Assembly: GCA_018692315.1 (NCBI GenBank)
Contig: JABHKC010000076.1
Coordinates: 1 to 48,335 of the forward strand
DNA: 48,335 nucleotides
Reading direction: 5' to 3'
Source of the DNA: Bacteroidota bacterium
GTDB lineage: Bacteria; Bacteroidota; Bacteroidia; Bacteroidales; JABHKC01
Shown here: positions 35,716-44,875 of the stretch, piece after piece
Layout: every line of letters begins with the position of its first letter
How positions within the stretch are numbered: position 1 is the first letter of the stretch
Notes under the pieces: generated by a model
What the model was told of the DNA's origin: nothing
Seen by the model: only the letters and a program-made list of their open reading frames with translations
The model's database searches: none
Made by a program: the position numbers and the translations under genes

Positions 35716-37986
35716 ATGAACGAAGAAACGAGGATACAATTATTAAGTAAATTAATTACAGAAAAAGATATTAAATCAAGCCTTAGACTGAGAAAAAACT
35801 CTTTTAATTTTGATAGCTTACCAATAAATGCGAAAAAATTACTTGAAAATAAAATTAAAGATGGCTGGGAAGTTGATAGAGAATACAAAACAAAAATCAG
35901 AATTAAAAAACAAAAATCACAAGATGTTTTTTTTGAAGATAAAGTTTGGCAACTTTTTGCATCTCTTGGTTTTAATTTATTAAACAAGGATAGAAACCTT
36001 CATTTGCCATACGATAGGAAAAATTTAAAATTAACAAAACAAATTGATGTATTTGCAAAAGACAAAGAAACTATCCTAATAGTTGAGTGTAAATCAGCAG
36101 TTTCAAATAAAAAGGGAGATTTTAAAGACGAACTTGAAGCAATGAAAGGAACAATCGGAGGTCTTGTTCAAACTATTAAAGATTTGTTTCCTAATGAAAA
36201 ACTTAAATTTAAGTACATTTTTGCAACTCAAAATTACGCATTAAGCAAACACGATATTGAAAGATTAGATATACTTAATGGTGTTCATTTTGACGAAGAT
36301 GCTATCGAATATTACTTGAACTTATATAAACAATTAGGCTTGGCAACTCGATATCAACTTTTAGGTTCTTTATTTTATGGACAGGAAATACCTGAAATTG
36401 ATAATCTTGTTCCTGCAATAAGAGGTAAAATGGGCGGACATACATATTATTCTTTTTCGATAGAACCTGAGAAATTATTAAAAATAGGTTATGTTTTACA
36501 TAGGAATAAGGCTAACATAAATATGATGCCAACCTATCAGAGACTAATCAAAAAATCAAGATTAAAATCAGTTCAAAAATTTATTGACGAACAAAAAGGA
36601 TATTTTCCAAATTCTATTGTAATCAGTATTGATAGTGGTGGTCGTAGATTAAACTTTGATAAAGCAAATACACAAGTAAATTCTACAATCTCAGATGTTG
36701 GTATTTTACATTTGCCTAAGAAATATAGGTCTGCATATATAATTGATGGACAACATCGTTTGTATGGTTATGCAGAAACAGAATACAAAATAAAAAATAC
36801 TATACCTGTTGTTGCATTTGTTGATTTAGATAGAAGTGAACAAGTTAAATTGTTTATGGAAATTAATGAAAATCAAAAATCTGTTTCAAAAAATCTTAGA
36901 TTAACATTAAATTCAGATCTGTTATGGACTTCCAGCAATCTAATGGAACAACAAAAAGCACTTAGTTCAAGAATTGCAATATATCTTGGTGAAACAAGAT
37001 TATCACCTCTTTTTAATAAAATATCAATAGGAGAAGATAAAAAAATAATAACATCAGAAACAATTGTCAATTCTCTTAAAAAAGGATCGTTTTTAGGAAA
37101 AGTTTCAAAAAGCAAGATTGAAAAGTTAGGAACGTTCTATAATGGAGATATAGACAATACTTTTGAAAGTTTACGCAAATACCTATTACTTTCTTTTGAT
37201 TATTTAAGAGAAAACTTAGAGGTTTTGTGGGAGGAGAAAGACAATATAATAATCATTAACAAAGGAATATATGCAGTAACTCGATTATTAAGTGATATTG
37301 TAGACCATTTATTAAACGAAAAGATTATTGACGAAAAATCAAAGCCACAAGATATTTTTAATGAAACTAAACATTATTTAGATCCAATAATAAATTTTTA
37401 TAAGAATATTAGTGATGAAGTTACAGAGAATCTAAAAAGTTCATATGGGGCAGGTGGAGATATTAAGTATTGGAGGACATTGCAAAAAGCAGTAAGTGAT
37501 AAACTAGCTGATTTTAAACCAATTGGTCTTGAAGAGTATTTGTTAAAAGAGAAAAAAGAGTTTAATACAGAAGCGTTTGAAATAATTAGAGAAATTGAAA
37601 TATATTTTAATAATGACTTTAAGGAGAAGTTATTTAGCAAATTTGAAGAAGAATGGTTTGACAATGGTGTTCCTCCAAAAATACAAGACCTAGCAGTTGT
37701 TATGGCACAGCAAAAGAAGAGGGAGACAGGCAAAAAAGTTGAACCCTGGAATTGTTTGCATATAATAGATTACCGAGAAATTGCAATTAAAAATTGGAGA
37801 GATTTATTTGAAAAACCATACACAAGACCAAATGAAAAAAGTGGTAGTAAAGAGGCCAAAACAAAGTGGATGGTAGAACTTAATCGTTTACGAAATCAGA
37901 ATTTTCATTCTTACTATGTTACGAAAGAAGAAATTGACTTTTTGAGAGAAATAATAAAATGGTTAAATAATAAAAACGAAGCCTAA
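35716..37986 (+). CDS. PD-(D/E)XK-like nuclease fused to DGQHR (DndB-like) domain
   Basis: 756 residues, starting 3 bp after the methyltransferase stop. The N-terminal part (about 60-190) has a PD-(D/E)XK-like pattern: Asp in LTKQIDVFAKDK (about 111), then ILIVECKSAV (E-C-K, about 123). The central part (about 230-560) is a DGQHR domain: NMMPTYQRLIKKSRLKSVQ, IVISIDSGGRRLNFD, YIIDGQHRLYGYAE (about 342-350) and KLFMEINENQKSV, as in DndB and DndB-like proteins. The C-terminal part is helical and unassigned. DGQHR proteins are known from phosphorothioation and other defence islands. I infer the restriction arm of the three-gene system. Its TAA stop forms part of GAAGCCTAA, an inverted match to TTAGGCTTC before the operon. 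Confidence 0.7.
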   Translation: MNEETRIQLLSKLITEKDIKSSLRLRKNSFNFDSLPINAKKLLENKIKDGWEVDREYKTKIRIKKQKSQDVFFEDKVWQLFASLGFNLLNKDRNLHLPYDRKNLKLTKQIDVFAKDKETILIVECKSAVSNKKGDFKDELEAMKGTIGGLVQTIKDLFPNEKLKFKYIFATQNYALSKHDIERLDILNGVHFDEDAIEYYLNLYKQLGLATRYQLLGSLFYGQEIPEIDNLVPAIRGKMGGHTYYSFSIEPEKLLKIGYVLHRNKANINMMPTYQRLIKKSRLKSVQKFIDEQKGYFPNSIVISIDSGGRRLNFDKANTQVNSTISDVGILHLPKKYRSAYIIDGQHRLYGYAETEYKIKNTIPVVAFVDLDRSEQVKLFMEINENQKSVSKNLRLTLNSDLLWTSSNLMEQQKALSSRIAIYLGETRLSPLFNKISIGEDKKIITSETIVNSLKKGSFLGKVSKSKIEKLGTFYNGDIDNTFESLRKYLLLSFDYLRENLEVLWEEKDNIIIINKGIYAVTRLLSDIVDHLLNEKIIDEKSKPQDIFNETKHYLDPIINFYKNISDEVTENLKSSYGAGGDIKYWRTLQKAVSDKLADFKPIGLEEYLLKEKKEFNTEAFEIIREIEIYFNNDFKEKLFSKFEEEWFDNGVPPKIQDLAVVMAQQKKRETGKKVEPWNCLHIIDYREIAIKNWRDLFEKPYTRPNEKSGSKEAKTKWMVELNRLRNQNFHSYYVTKEEIDFLREIIKWLNNKNEA

Positions 37987-37988
37987 TA

Positions 37989-38067
37989 TTTAAGAATATA
38001 AAAACAGCGAGAAACTACTGAGCCCGACTTCCCATTGAAAAATCAGGCTTGAACTAAGCCTAAGCCA
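37989..38067 (+). repeat. Gene-3'-end repeat, copy 3 (short)
   Basis: TTTAAGAATATAAAAACAGCG, then GAAACTACTGAGCCCGACTT, a degraded hairpin (CCATTGAAAAATCAGG) and CTAAGCCTAAGCCA; it begins immediately after the stop codon of the nuclease gene. Direct repeat of 32336-32418. The rest of the gap to 38329 shows nothing I can identify. Confidence 0.7.
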
Positions 38068-38329
38068 ATGTTTCTTCAATAAGTCAAACAAATATCACCA
38101 ATAAATAAAATTCCTTTCAAACAAAAAGCAGTTTTGTAATTTCTATCAGAGGAAATATATTAAAACGAAGTTTGTCCACTTATGAAAAATGACTGTACAT
38201 ATTCGGACGCTATTTGGCATGAAATATTTAACAATATTGTTCTAAATGAAATATAATCAATTCTTTATAGGATTTGGTTTGTAATTTGGTAAGTGCTCGC
38301 AAAAATTATGTTTTATTTATATATAGAGT

Positions 38330-40741
38330 ATGAGAATATTTACCATTTTGTTATTATTAATATCCTTTACAGTTTCATTTGCTCAACAATCCGGAAATTC
38401 AGTTATTTCGGGAAAAGTAATTGATTATAATCTTAATCTCCCTATTGAGTATGCAAATGTAGTTTTGTATAAGCAGCAAGATTCCTCAATGGTCGATGGC
38501 ACAATTTCCGATAGTAGTGGAACATTTCAGCTATCAAAAATTCCATATGGGAAATATTATATTGCCGCCAATTTTATTGGATATGAGAAAATGATTACCC
38601 CCGATTTGGAATTAAACAAAGAAACTCCATTTATTGATTTAAAAGAATTGAAAATTGTTCAAGCCATTGAAAATATTGAAGGCGTGGAAGTTGTAGGCGA
38701 AAAATCTTATGTAGAATACAAAATTGACAAAAAAGTAGTAAATGTAAGTAAGCACGTAAATGCAGCAGGAGGGACCGCAGCAGATGTTCTCGAAAATGTT
38801 CCGTCTGTAGTAGTCGATATAGAAGGAAATGTTTCACTACGGGGAAGTTCAAATTTCACAGTTCTAATTGATGGAAAACCAACTGTTATGAGCGGCAACG
38901 ATTTGTTAAAACAAATTCCGGCAAATGTTATTGAAAATATCGAAATCATTACAAATCCTTCGGCAAAGTACGATCCCGATGGAACTTCCGGGATAATAAA
39001 CCTTGTAATGAAAAAGGAAAAACGTAATGGTTTTAACGGAATTGTAAACCTTACTGCAGCAACAATGAACAAGTATGGGGGAGATTTTCAACTTAATTTA
39101 CGCAAAGAAAAAGTCAATTATTTTATTTCTGCAAATTATAACAGAAACACCGGTTTGGCCGAAACAGAAAACTATCGCGAGACATATTTTTCTGACACAA
39201 CAAGCTATTTAATGGAAAAAACCGATCGTAAAAACACACAACGACCCTGGCGCATAAATTTGGGTGCAGATTATTATTTGAGTGATAAAAATACACTTAC
39301 TGTTTCGGGAACATATGGTGGTTTTGGCTATTTCCGCGAATTCAATACAAAATATCATTTATGGGATGATGTTTCTTCGTATGATGATTTCTCAATATCT
39401 GACAATATTTTTGAAATTGATGGAGTATATTTTTCCGCTTCGGTGAATTTCCAGCACGATTTTGCACAAGATGAACATAAATTTGTAGTTTCTGTAAGTG
39501 GTTGGCAGTGGGACGGAAAGGACATTGAAGAATCGAACGAACAAACAACAGATTTTGGATACACTAGTTTGGGATTGCTGTCGAAAATGCGTTCAACCCA
39601 CAATCCTGTAAGAAATAACTTGAGAGCAAAAGTTGACTATACAAAACCATTTTCGAAAGGGAAACTTGAAGCTGGAATTCAAACTCACATTACCAGCGGG
39701 ACTTCCAATTTTGTATATGAAAATTTAGATCCGGATTTTAACGACTGGGTTTTCAATTCGCAATATTCCAACGAAATGCTTTTCGATAGAAATCTATATT
39801 CTGGATATACTACCTTTTCGAGCCAATTTTTTGGTTTCTCATATCAAGCAGGATTACGAGTAGAATATACCGACAGATTGTTGCACCAAAAAACAACAGA
39901 TGAAAAATATGATGTAGAAATCTTAAAGTATTATCCTTCCTGTCATATCACGAGACAACTTCCAGCAAATCAGCAAGTACAGCTTTCTTACTCACGAAGA
40001 ATAAATCGTCCTCAGCCCTGGGAATTAAATCCATTTCCAAACTATAGCGATTCATATAATTTTAGTATGGGAAATCCATTGCTGAAACCGGAAGATATTG
40101 ATTCATATGAATTTAATTATATGAACCGAATGAAAAAATCGTTTTTATCCTTAGGTTTATTTTATCGACATACCAACAATACTAAACTTTATGCTATTGA
40201 TATTGATGAAGCCGACCCGAATGTAGTTTTCATCACTTACAAAAATCTTGACAAAACCTACGCTTATGGTACAGAACTTATGTTCAATTATGACCCTTAT
40301 AAATGGTTAAATATCAATCTTGGCGGAAACCTCTACAAATATAATATAGAAGCAGATATTTACGATCAAAGTATTGATTTGGAAAGCACAAGTTGGGATT
40401 CGCGTTTGACTGCAGCTTTTAAAATCTCGTCTGCAACACGTGTTCAACTTACGGGTGTATATGTTAGTCCAGGCATTGAAGGACAAGGTACAAAAGAGGA
40501 ATATTATGTTGCAAATTTGTCAGTCCGACACGATTTTCTTGAAAGAAAAGCAAGTGTTTCACTAAATGTCAGAGATATATTTGCTACAGGAATTTATGAA
40601 GTGGAAACAAAATACGAAGATTTTTATTCGCATTTTATTTACAAAAATGAAGCTCCGGTTATACGGATAAGCCTTACATACAGAATAAACAATTACAAAA
40701 GACGACAAGATAGTGATGCAGATTCAGGTATTGGAAGATGA
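38330..40741 (+). CDS. TonB-dependent receptor-like outer-membrane beta-barrel protein
   Basis: 803 residues with a signal peptide (RIFTILLLLISFTVSFAQ). A carboxypeptidase-regulatory-like domain (SGKVIDYNLNLPIEYANVVL through FIGYEKMI, residues about 25-110) precedes a plug domain (AADVLENVPSVVVDIEGNVS, LRGSSNFTVLIDGKPTVMSG, IENIEIITNPSAKYDPDGTS) and a C-terminal barrel (OMP_b-brl_3 type) ending in strand-like ISLTYRINNYK. Likely imports or binds a nutrient at the outer membrane; the substrate is unknown. No SusD partner is adjacent. Confidence 0.85.
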   Translation: MRIFTILLLLISFTVSFAQQSGNSVISGKVIDYNLNLPIEYANVVLYKQQDSSMVDGTISDSSGTFQLSKIPYGKYYIAANFIGYEKMITPDLELNKETPFIDLKELKIVQAIENIEGVEVVGEKSYVEYKIDKKVVNVSKHVNAAGGTAADVLENVPSVVVDIEGNVSLRGSSNFTVLIDGKPTVMSGNDLLKQIPANVIENIEIITNPSAKYDPDGTSGIINLVMKKEKRNGFNGIVNLTAATMNKYGGDFQLNLRKEKVNYFISANYNRNTGLAETENYRETYFSDTTSYLMEKTDRKNTQRPWRINLGADYYLSDKNTLTVSGTYGGFGYFREFNTKYHLWDDVSSYDDFSISDNIFEIDGVYFSASVNFQHDFAQDEHKFVVSVSGWQWDGKDIEESNEQTTDFGYTSLGLLSKMRSTHNPVRNNLRAKVDYTKPFSKGKLEAGIQTHITSGTSNFVYENLDPDFNDWVFNSQYSNEMLFDRNLYSGYTTFSSQFFGFSYQAGLRVEYTDRLLHQKTTDEKYDVEILKYYPSCHITRQLPANQQVQLSYSRRINRPQPWELNPFPNYSDSYNFSMGNPLLKPEDIDSYEFNYMNRMKKSFLSLGLFYRHTNNTKLYAIDIDEADPNVVFITYKNLDKTYAYGTELMFNYDPYKWLNINLGGNLYKYNIEADIYDQSIDLESTSWDSRLTAAFKISSATRVQLTGVYVSPGIEGQGTKEEYYVANLSVRHDFLERKASVSLNVRDIFATGIYEVETKYEDFYSHFIYKNEAPVIRISLTYRINNYKRRQDSDADSGIGR

Positions 40742-40842
40742 TATTAATTGAATATTTTTAATTGAATATTGACTATTTATGTAATTCATAATTCATAACT
40801 CATAATTAACATTTACTAACATTATTAATTAAATTTTTATTG

Positions 40843-43656
40843 ATGAAAAAAAAGAAGTTATTTTTTAGCCTAATTGTCTTATTCACAATGATGACAGGCA
40901 GTATTTTCGGACAGAATTCTAATCCGAATTTTAAATTACCGATTGATCCAAACGTTATTTACGGAAAACTCGAAAACGGATTGACATATTACATACGTAG
41001 TAACGACAAACCGGAAGACAGGGCTCAGTTTTGGTTGGTCAACAATGTAGGTGCAATTCTCGAAGATGATGACCAGAATGGTTTAGCACATTTTTGCGAA
41101 CACATGGCATTTAATGGGACAAAAAATTTCGAGAAGAAAGATATAATAAACTATCTTCAACGAATAGGGATGAAATTTGGACCTGAGATTAATGCATACA
41201 CAGTTCATGATGTTACGAATTATATGCTTCAAAAAGTACCTATCGACCAGAAAGAGAATATTGATACTTCGCTCATGGTTTTATATGATTGGGCTTATAA
41301 TGTTTCTTACGAAGACGAAGAAATAGATAGCGAAAGAGGTGTTATTCACGAAGAGTGGAGAACTCGCAGGAGTGCAAATTTCAGAATGCGTTCGAAATAT
41401 GAAAAAGTTCTGTTTTCAGGCTCAAAATATGCCGAAAGAGATATTATAGGAGATATTGATATAATTGATAACTGTCCATATGATGCACTAAAAAGATTTT
41501 ATAAAACCTGGTATCGTCCCGATTTGCAGGCAATTATAGCAGTTGGCGATTTCGACACTAAAGAAATTGAAAAGAAAATAAGAACAATGTTCTCAAAAAT
41601 GCCTGCTACGAAAAATCCAGAACCAAGAAAGAGTTTCAAAATTCCGGGACACGATAAAACTCTCGTTGATATTCAGACAGATAAAGAAGCTCAATATTGT
41701 AATGTAAGTGTGTATTATAAGCATGACCCAATTTTAATAAAAAATGCAAAATATCTGAAAAGATTAACTCTTGAGCAATTATTTAGCACAATGATTAATG
41801 ACAGATTGAAAGAAATCTCATTAGATGCGAAAGCTCCGTTTATCAATGCATTTTCTTTCTATTACAATATTCGTCGAACAAAAGATGTTTATCAATCCAC
41901 AGCAATCTCAAAAAACAATCAAATTGAAGAAAGTTTGATGAGCCTTTTAGTAGAAAACGAAAGAGTCAAAAAACATGGTTTCACATCAACCGAATTAGAA
42001 CGTGCAAAAAAGGATTATTTGAAAAGCATGGAAACAGCTTTCAATGAGAGAAACAAAAGAAAATCATCAAGTTACGCATCCGAATATCAGCAACATTTTC
42101 TTCAAAACGATCCAATTCCGGGAATTGAATTTGAATATGAATTTGCAAAGAAAATTATGAAATCCATTACTGTTGAAGAAATTAATGTTCTTGCAAAAAA
42201 GTGGATTACGGAAAAAAATAGGGTTGTAGTAGTTACAGGACCAGACAATCCAGATATTGAAATTCCATCTAAAGAAAAAATATATAAAGCTCTTGAGAAT
42301 ATAAATAAAGTTGAAATAGTAGCATTTGAAGACAATGTTTCTAACGAACCTCTTTTCAATGAAAAACTTACTCCCGGCAAACTTATTTCGACAGAAAAAA
42401 ACCAAAAGCTTGGAACCACAATTTTTACTTATGAAAATGGAGCGAGAGTTGTTATTAAAACTACCGATTTTAAAGATGATGAAATTTTGATGTCGTCTTA
42501 CAGTATTGGAGGAGCTTCACTCCATAGCGATAAAGATTACATATCAGCAAGCCTTTCGGCAAATATTGTATCTTATGGAGGTTTATCAAATTTCGATAAT
42601 ATCCAACTTGACAAACTACTCTCTGATAAAGTTGTAAACGTGAATCCTTGGGTAGATGACCTTCAGGAAGGCATAAATGGAAGCTCTTCTCAGGCAGATT
42701 TTGAAACCATGCTTCAAATGGTTCATCTATATTTTACTAAGCCTAGAATTGATGAAACCGCTTTTAATTCATTGCTTACACGTTGGGGTAGCTATATGGA
42801 AAATAAAAGTAATGACCCAAATTCTGCATTTTCAGATAGCATTCAGGTAATTAACGGGAACTATCATTTCAGAGAACGACCATTTTCTAAAGAGCTGTTG
42901 AAAGAAGCAGATTTCGCCGAAGTAAGTGAGATTTATAAACAAAGATTTGCCGATCCGGGTAGTTTTACTTTTTTCTTCGTTGGTAATATTGATGAGAAAA
43001 CAGCAAAACCCTTGTTAGACAAATATATTGGAGCTTTGCCAAAGCTTTCGAACAAGGAATCATGGAAAGATCAAAATGTACGATTTCCTAAGAAGAAAGT
43101 GGAGAAAACATTTAACTTCCCTGTAGAAACCCCGAAAAGTACAGTTTATGTATGTTACCACAACGATCTAGAATATAATGTGAAAAATAGATTGCTAATA
43201 GATGCTATTGAAAGTGTTTTAGACACACGATATACCGAAACTATTCGTGAAGCTGAAAGCGGTTCTTACGGTGTGGGAATTAAGAGTAGAACTTATCATT
43301 ATCCTGTAGAACAGTTGAAATTGGAAATGAAATTTGATTGCGATCCTGAAAAAGCAGAAAAACTTTCCAAAATAATCTTTGAAGAAGTTGATAACTTAAG
43401 GAAAAATGGACCAAGCCAGAAAAATTTGGACGAGTTTAAGAAGAATAAAATTAAGGAACATAACGAGTATTTAAAAGAAAATAGATATTGGTTGAACACC
43501 TTGAAACACAACTATTTTCATAAGGAAAACCTACTTGAAGACAAGTCCAGCTTCGACAAATTAGTAAATTCCTTTACAATTAATGATATTAAGAAAGCGG
43601 CACAAAAATATTTAAACGACTCGAAAACTGTAAAATTGGTAATGAAACCTGAGTAG
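40843..43656 (+). CDS. M16-family (insulinase/pitrilysin) zinc peptidase, exported
   Basis: 937 residues from the ATG at 40843 (a TTG precedes it). Signal peptide (LFFSLIVLFTMMTGSIFGQ). The inverted zinc motif HxxEH is in LAHFCEHMAFNGTKNF (about residue 83), with the distal Glu in ERGVIHEEWRTRR. Two tandem M16 halves are present; the second (from about 500) has the usual loss of the zinc motif and carries the substrate-binding role. Full two-module length as in PqqL-type proteins. It degrades peptides in the periplasm or at the surface. It lies 98 bp after the receptor gene; a terminator follows. Confidence 0.9.
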   Translation: MKKKKLFFSLIVLFTMMTGSIFGQNSNPNFKLPIDPNVIYGKLENGLTYYIRSNDKPEDRAQFWLVNNVGAILEDDDQNGLAHFCEHMAFNGTKNFEKKDIINYLQRIGMKFGPEINAYTVHDVTNYMLQKVPIDQKENIDTSLMVLYDWAYNVSYEDEEIDSERGVIHEEWRTRRSANFRMRSKYEKVLFSGSKYAERDIIGDIDIIDNCPYDALKRFYKTWYRPDLQAIIAVGDFDTKEIEKKIRTMFSKMPATKNPEPRKSFKIPGHDKTLVDIQTDKEAQYCNVSVYYKHDPILIKNAKYLKRLTLEQLFSTMINDRLKEISLDAKAPFINAFSFYYNIRRTKDVYQSTAISKNNQIEESLMSLLVENERVKKHGFTSTELERAKKDYLKSMETAFNERNKRKSSSYASEYQQHFLQNDPIPGIEFEYEFAKKIMKSITVEEINVLAKKWITEKNRVVVVTGPDNPDIEIPSKEKIYKALENINKVEIVAFEDNVSNEPLFNEKLTPGKLISTEKNQKLGTTIFTYENGARVVIKTTDFKDDEILMSSYSIGGASLHSDKDYISASLSANIVSYGGLSNFDNIQLDKLLSDKVVNVNPWVDDLQEGINGSSSQADFETMLQMVHLYFTKPRIDETAFNSLLTRWGSYMENKSNDPNSAFSDSIQVINGNYHFRERPFSKELLKEADFAEVSEIYKQRFADPGSFTFFFVGNIDEKTAKPLLDKYIGALPKLSNKESWKDQNVRFPKKKVEKTFNFPVETPKSTVYVCYHNDLEYNVKNRLLIDAIESVLDTRYTETIREAESGSYGVGIKSRTYHYPVEQLKLEMKFDCDPEKAEKLSKIIFEEVDNLRKNGPSQKNLDEFKKNKIKEHNEYLKENRYWLNTLKHNYFHKENLLEDKSSFDKLVNSFTINDIKKAAQKYLNDSKTVKLVMKPE

Positions 43657-43676
43657 TTTTAATGTATCTTTTATTT

Positions 43677-43723
43677 AATTGGAAATTTGAAATTGCAAAG
43701 CGATCTCAAATTTCCAATTTTTG
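43677..43723 (+). terminator. Intrinsic terminator after the M16 peptidase gene
   Basis: AATTGGAAATTTGA (43677-43690) pairs perfectly with TCAAATTTCCAATT (43706-43719), followed by a T-run. It is 20 bp after the stop codon. Confidence 0.7.
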
Positions 43724-43734
43724 TATCTATTATA

Positions 43735-43854
43735 GGGACTTCTAAAAATAGCAAATTTCAAGGCGTGAGAAATTTCAAAACCGCAGTTTACTATTGTAAA
43801 TGAGGATTTTAAAATATCGAAACAACGAAGAAATTTGCATTTTTAGAAGTCGCC
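43735..43854. repeat. Palindromic short repeat element 1 (~120 bp)
   Basis: GACTTCTAAAAATAGCAAAT plus TTC at the left matches the reverse complement of the right end (GACTTCTAAAAATGCAAATTTC) with a single gap. The interior contains AAGGCGTGAGAAATTTCAAA and CGAAACAACGAAGAA. A related element lies at 45516-45637. Beyond it, two perfect short palindromes occur: CAATCCTGTATAGGATTG (43887-43904) and CCATGAATGGAATTCATGG (43916-43934). Confidence 0.65.
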
Positions 43855-44032
43855 TTATGTTCTGTGTAATTACTAAGCACCTACAACAATCCTGTATAGG
43901 ATTGAAGCTGAATAGCCATGAATGGAATTCATGGAATTGAAAAATAAACAATACATTGACAATCCTAAATGGATTAAATCTATTTGGCTTTCAGATTAAT
44001 ATTTAATTGAGTAAATTGAGTCAGAACTTCCC

Positions 44033-44068
44033 AAAAAAAGAAAAGTCTCAACGATGTGAGACTTTTCT
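44033..44068 (-). terminator. Intrinsic terminator of the rpsF-rpsR-rplI operon
   Basis: AGAAAAGTCTCA and TGAGACTTTTCT form a perfect 12-bp stem with a six-base loop. On the minus strand a run of seven T's follows. It lies about 70 bp beyond the rplI stop. Confidence 0.8.
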
Positions 44069-44139
44069 AAACCTTAAAACACTATGAAAACAAAAAGGAT
44101 TTTTAATAATTATATAACTAAAATAAATCCAATTTTTCT

Positions 44140-44586
44140 TTATTCTGCAACTACCTTAAATTCAATTTCTACTTTTACTTCTTTGTGAAGCTTGATTGTT
44201 GCAGTATAAGCACCAATTTCTTTTACAATATCGCCTTCTATACTGATATTTTTCTTGTCAACCTTAACTCCTTTCTTAGCAATAGCTTCAGCAAGTTGAA
44301 TATTTCCAACAGAACCGAAAATTTTCCCGGTGCTACTTGCTTTAGCAGAGATCTTTAGCTTTTTGTTTTCAAGCTGTGCAGCCAATGCAATTGCATCATT
44401 CTTAAGTTTTTCTTCTTTATGCGCTTTTTGACGTATATTCTCTTCGTGCATTTTCTTTACAGAAGCAGTAGCTAAAATGGCATATCCTTTCGGAATTAGA
44501 AAATTTCTTCCATAACCACTTTTTACATTAACTAAATCATTTTCATGACCTAGATTTTCCATATCTCTTTTTAATATAATCTCCAT
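44140..44586 (-). CDS. rplI: Large ribosomal subunit protein bL9
   Basis: 148 residues, the usual length. The N-terminal domain is diagnostic (MEIILKRDMENLGHENDLVN, VKSGYGRNFLIPKGYAILAT), followed by the connecting helix and the C-terminal domain (STGKIFGSVGNIQLAEAIAK). Binds 23S rRNA near the L1 stalk. Last gene of the three-gene ribosomal operon, 16 bp after rpsR, ending at an intrinsic terminator. Confidence 0.97.
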   Translation of the reverse strand: MEIILKRDMENLGHENDLVNVKSGYGRNFLIPKGYAILATASVKKMHEENIRQKAHKEEKLKNDAIALAAQLENKKLKISAKASSTGKIFGSVGNIQLAEAIAKKGVKVDKKNISIEGDIVKEIGAYTATIKLHKEVKVEIEFKVVAE

Positions 44587-44602
44587 TTTTTACCTCCAAA
44601 TT

Positions 44603-44872
44603 TTATTTCATTAAATCTGTTACATATGGAAGCAATGCCAAATGTCTGGCTCTTTTTATTGCTTGGCCAACTTTTCTTTGATATTTTAAAGAAGTCCCTG
44701 TTAGTCTTCGTGGAAGAATTTTTCCTTGTTCGTTCAAGAATTTTTTAAGAAACTCAGGATCTTTATAATCAATATATCTGATTTTATTTTTTAAAAATCT
44801 ACAATATTTTTTCTTAACTACCTCTACCGATGGGGGTGTTAAATAACGAAATTCTGATTGATTTTGTGACAT
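44603..44872 (-). CDS. rpsR: Small ribosomal subunit protein bS18
   Basis: 89 residues. [40 protein letters not shown] and [19 protein letters not shown] are the standard bS18 blocks. It binds bS6 on the 30S platform; the bS6 gene lies 3 bp upstream. Confidence 0.97.
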   Translation of the reverse strand: MSQNQSEFRYLTPPSVEVVKKKYCRFLKNKIRYIDYKDPEFLKKFLNEQGKILPRRLTGTSLKYQRKVGQAIKRARHLALLPYVTDLMK

Positions 44873-44875
44873 CTT

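Noticed and set aside
37981-38067. Classical integron attC site after the nuclease gene
   Set aside because: GCCTAAT does not match RYYYAAC exactly, no paired GTTRRRY lies at attC distance, and no integrase is present; kept only as a loose resemblance.
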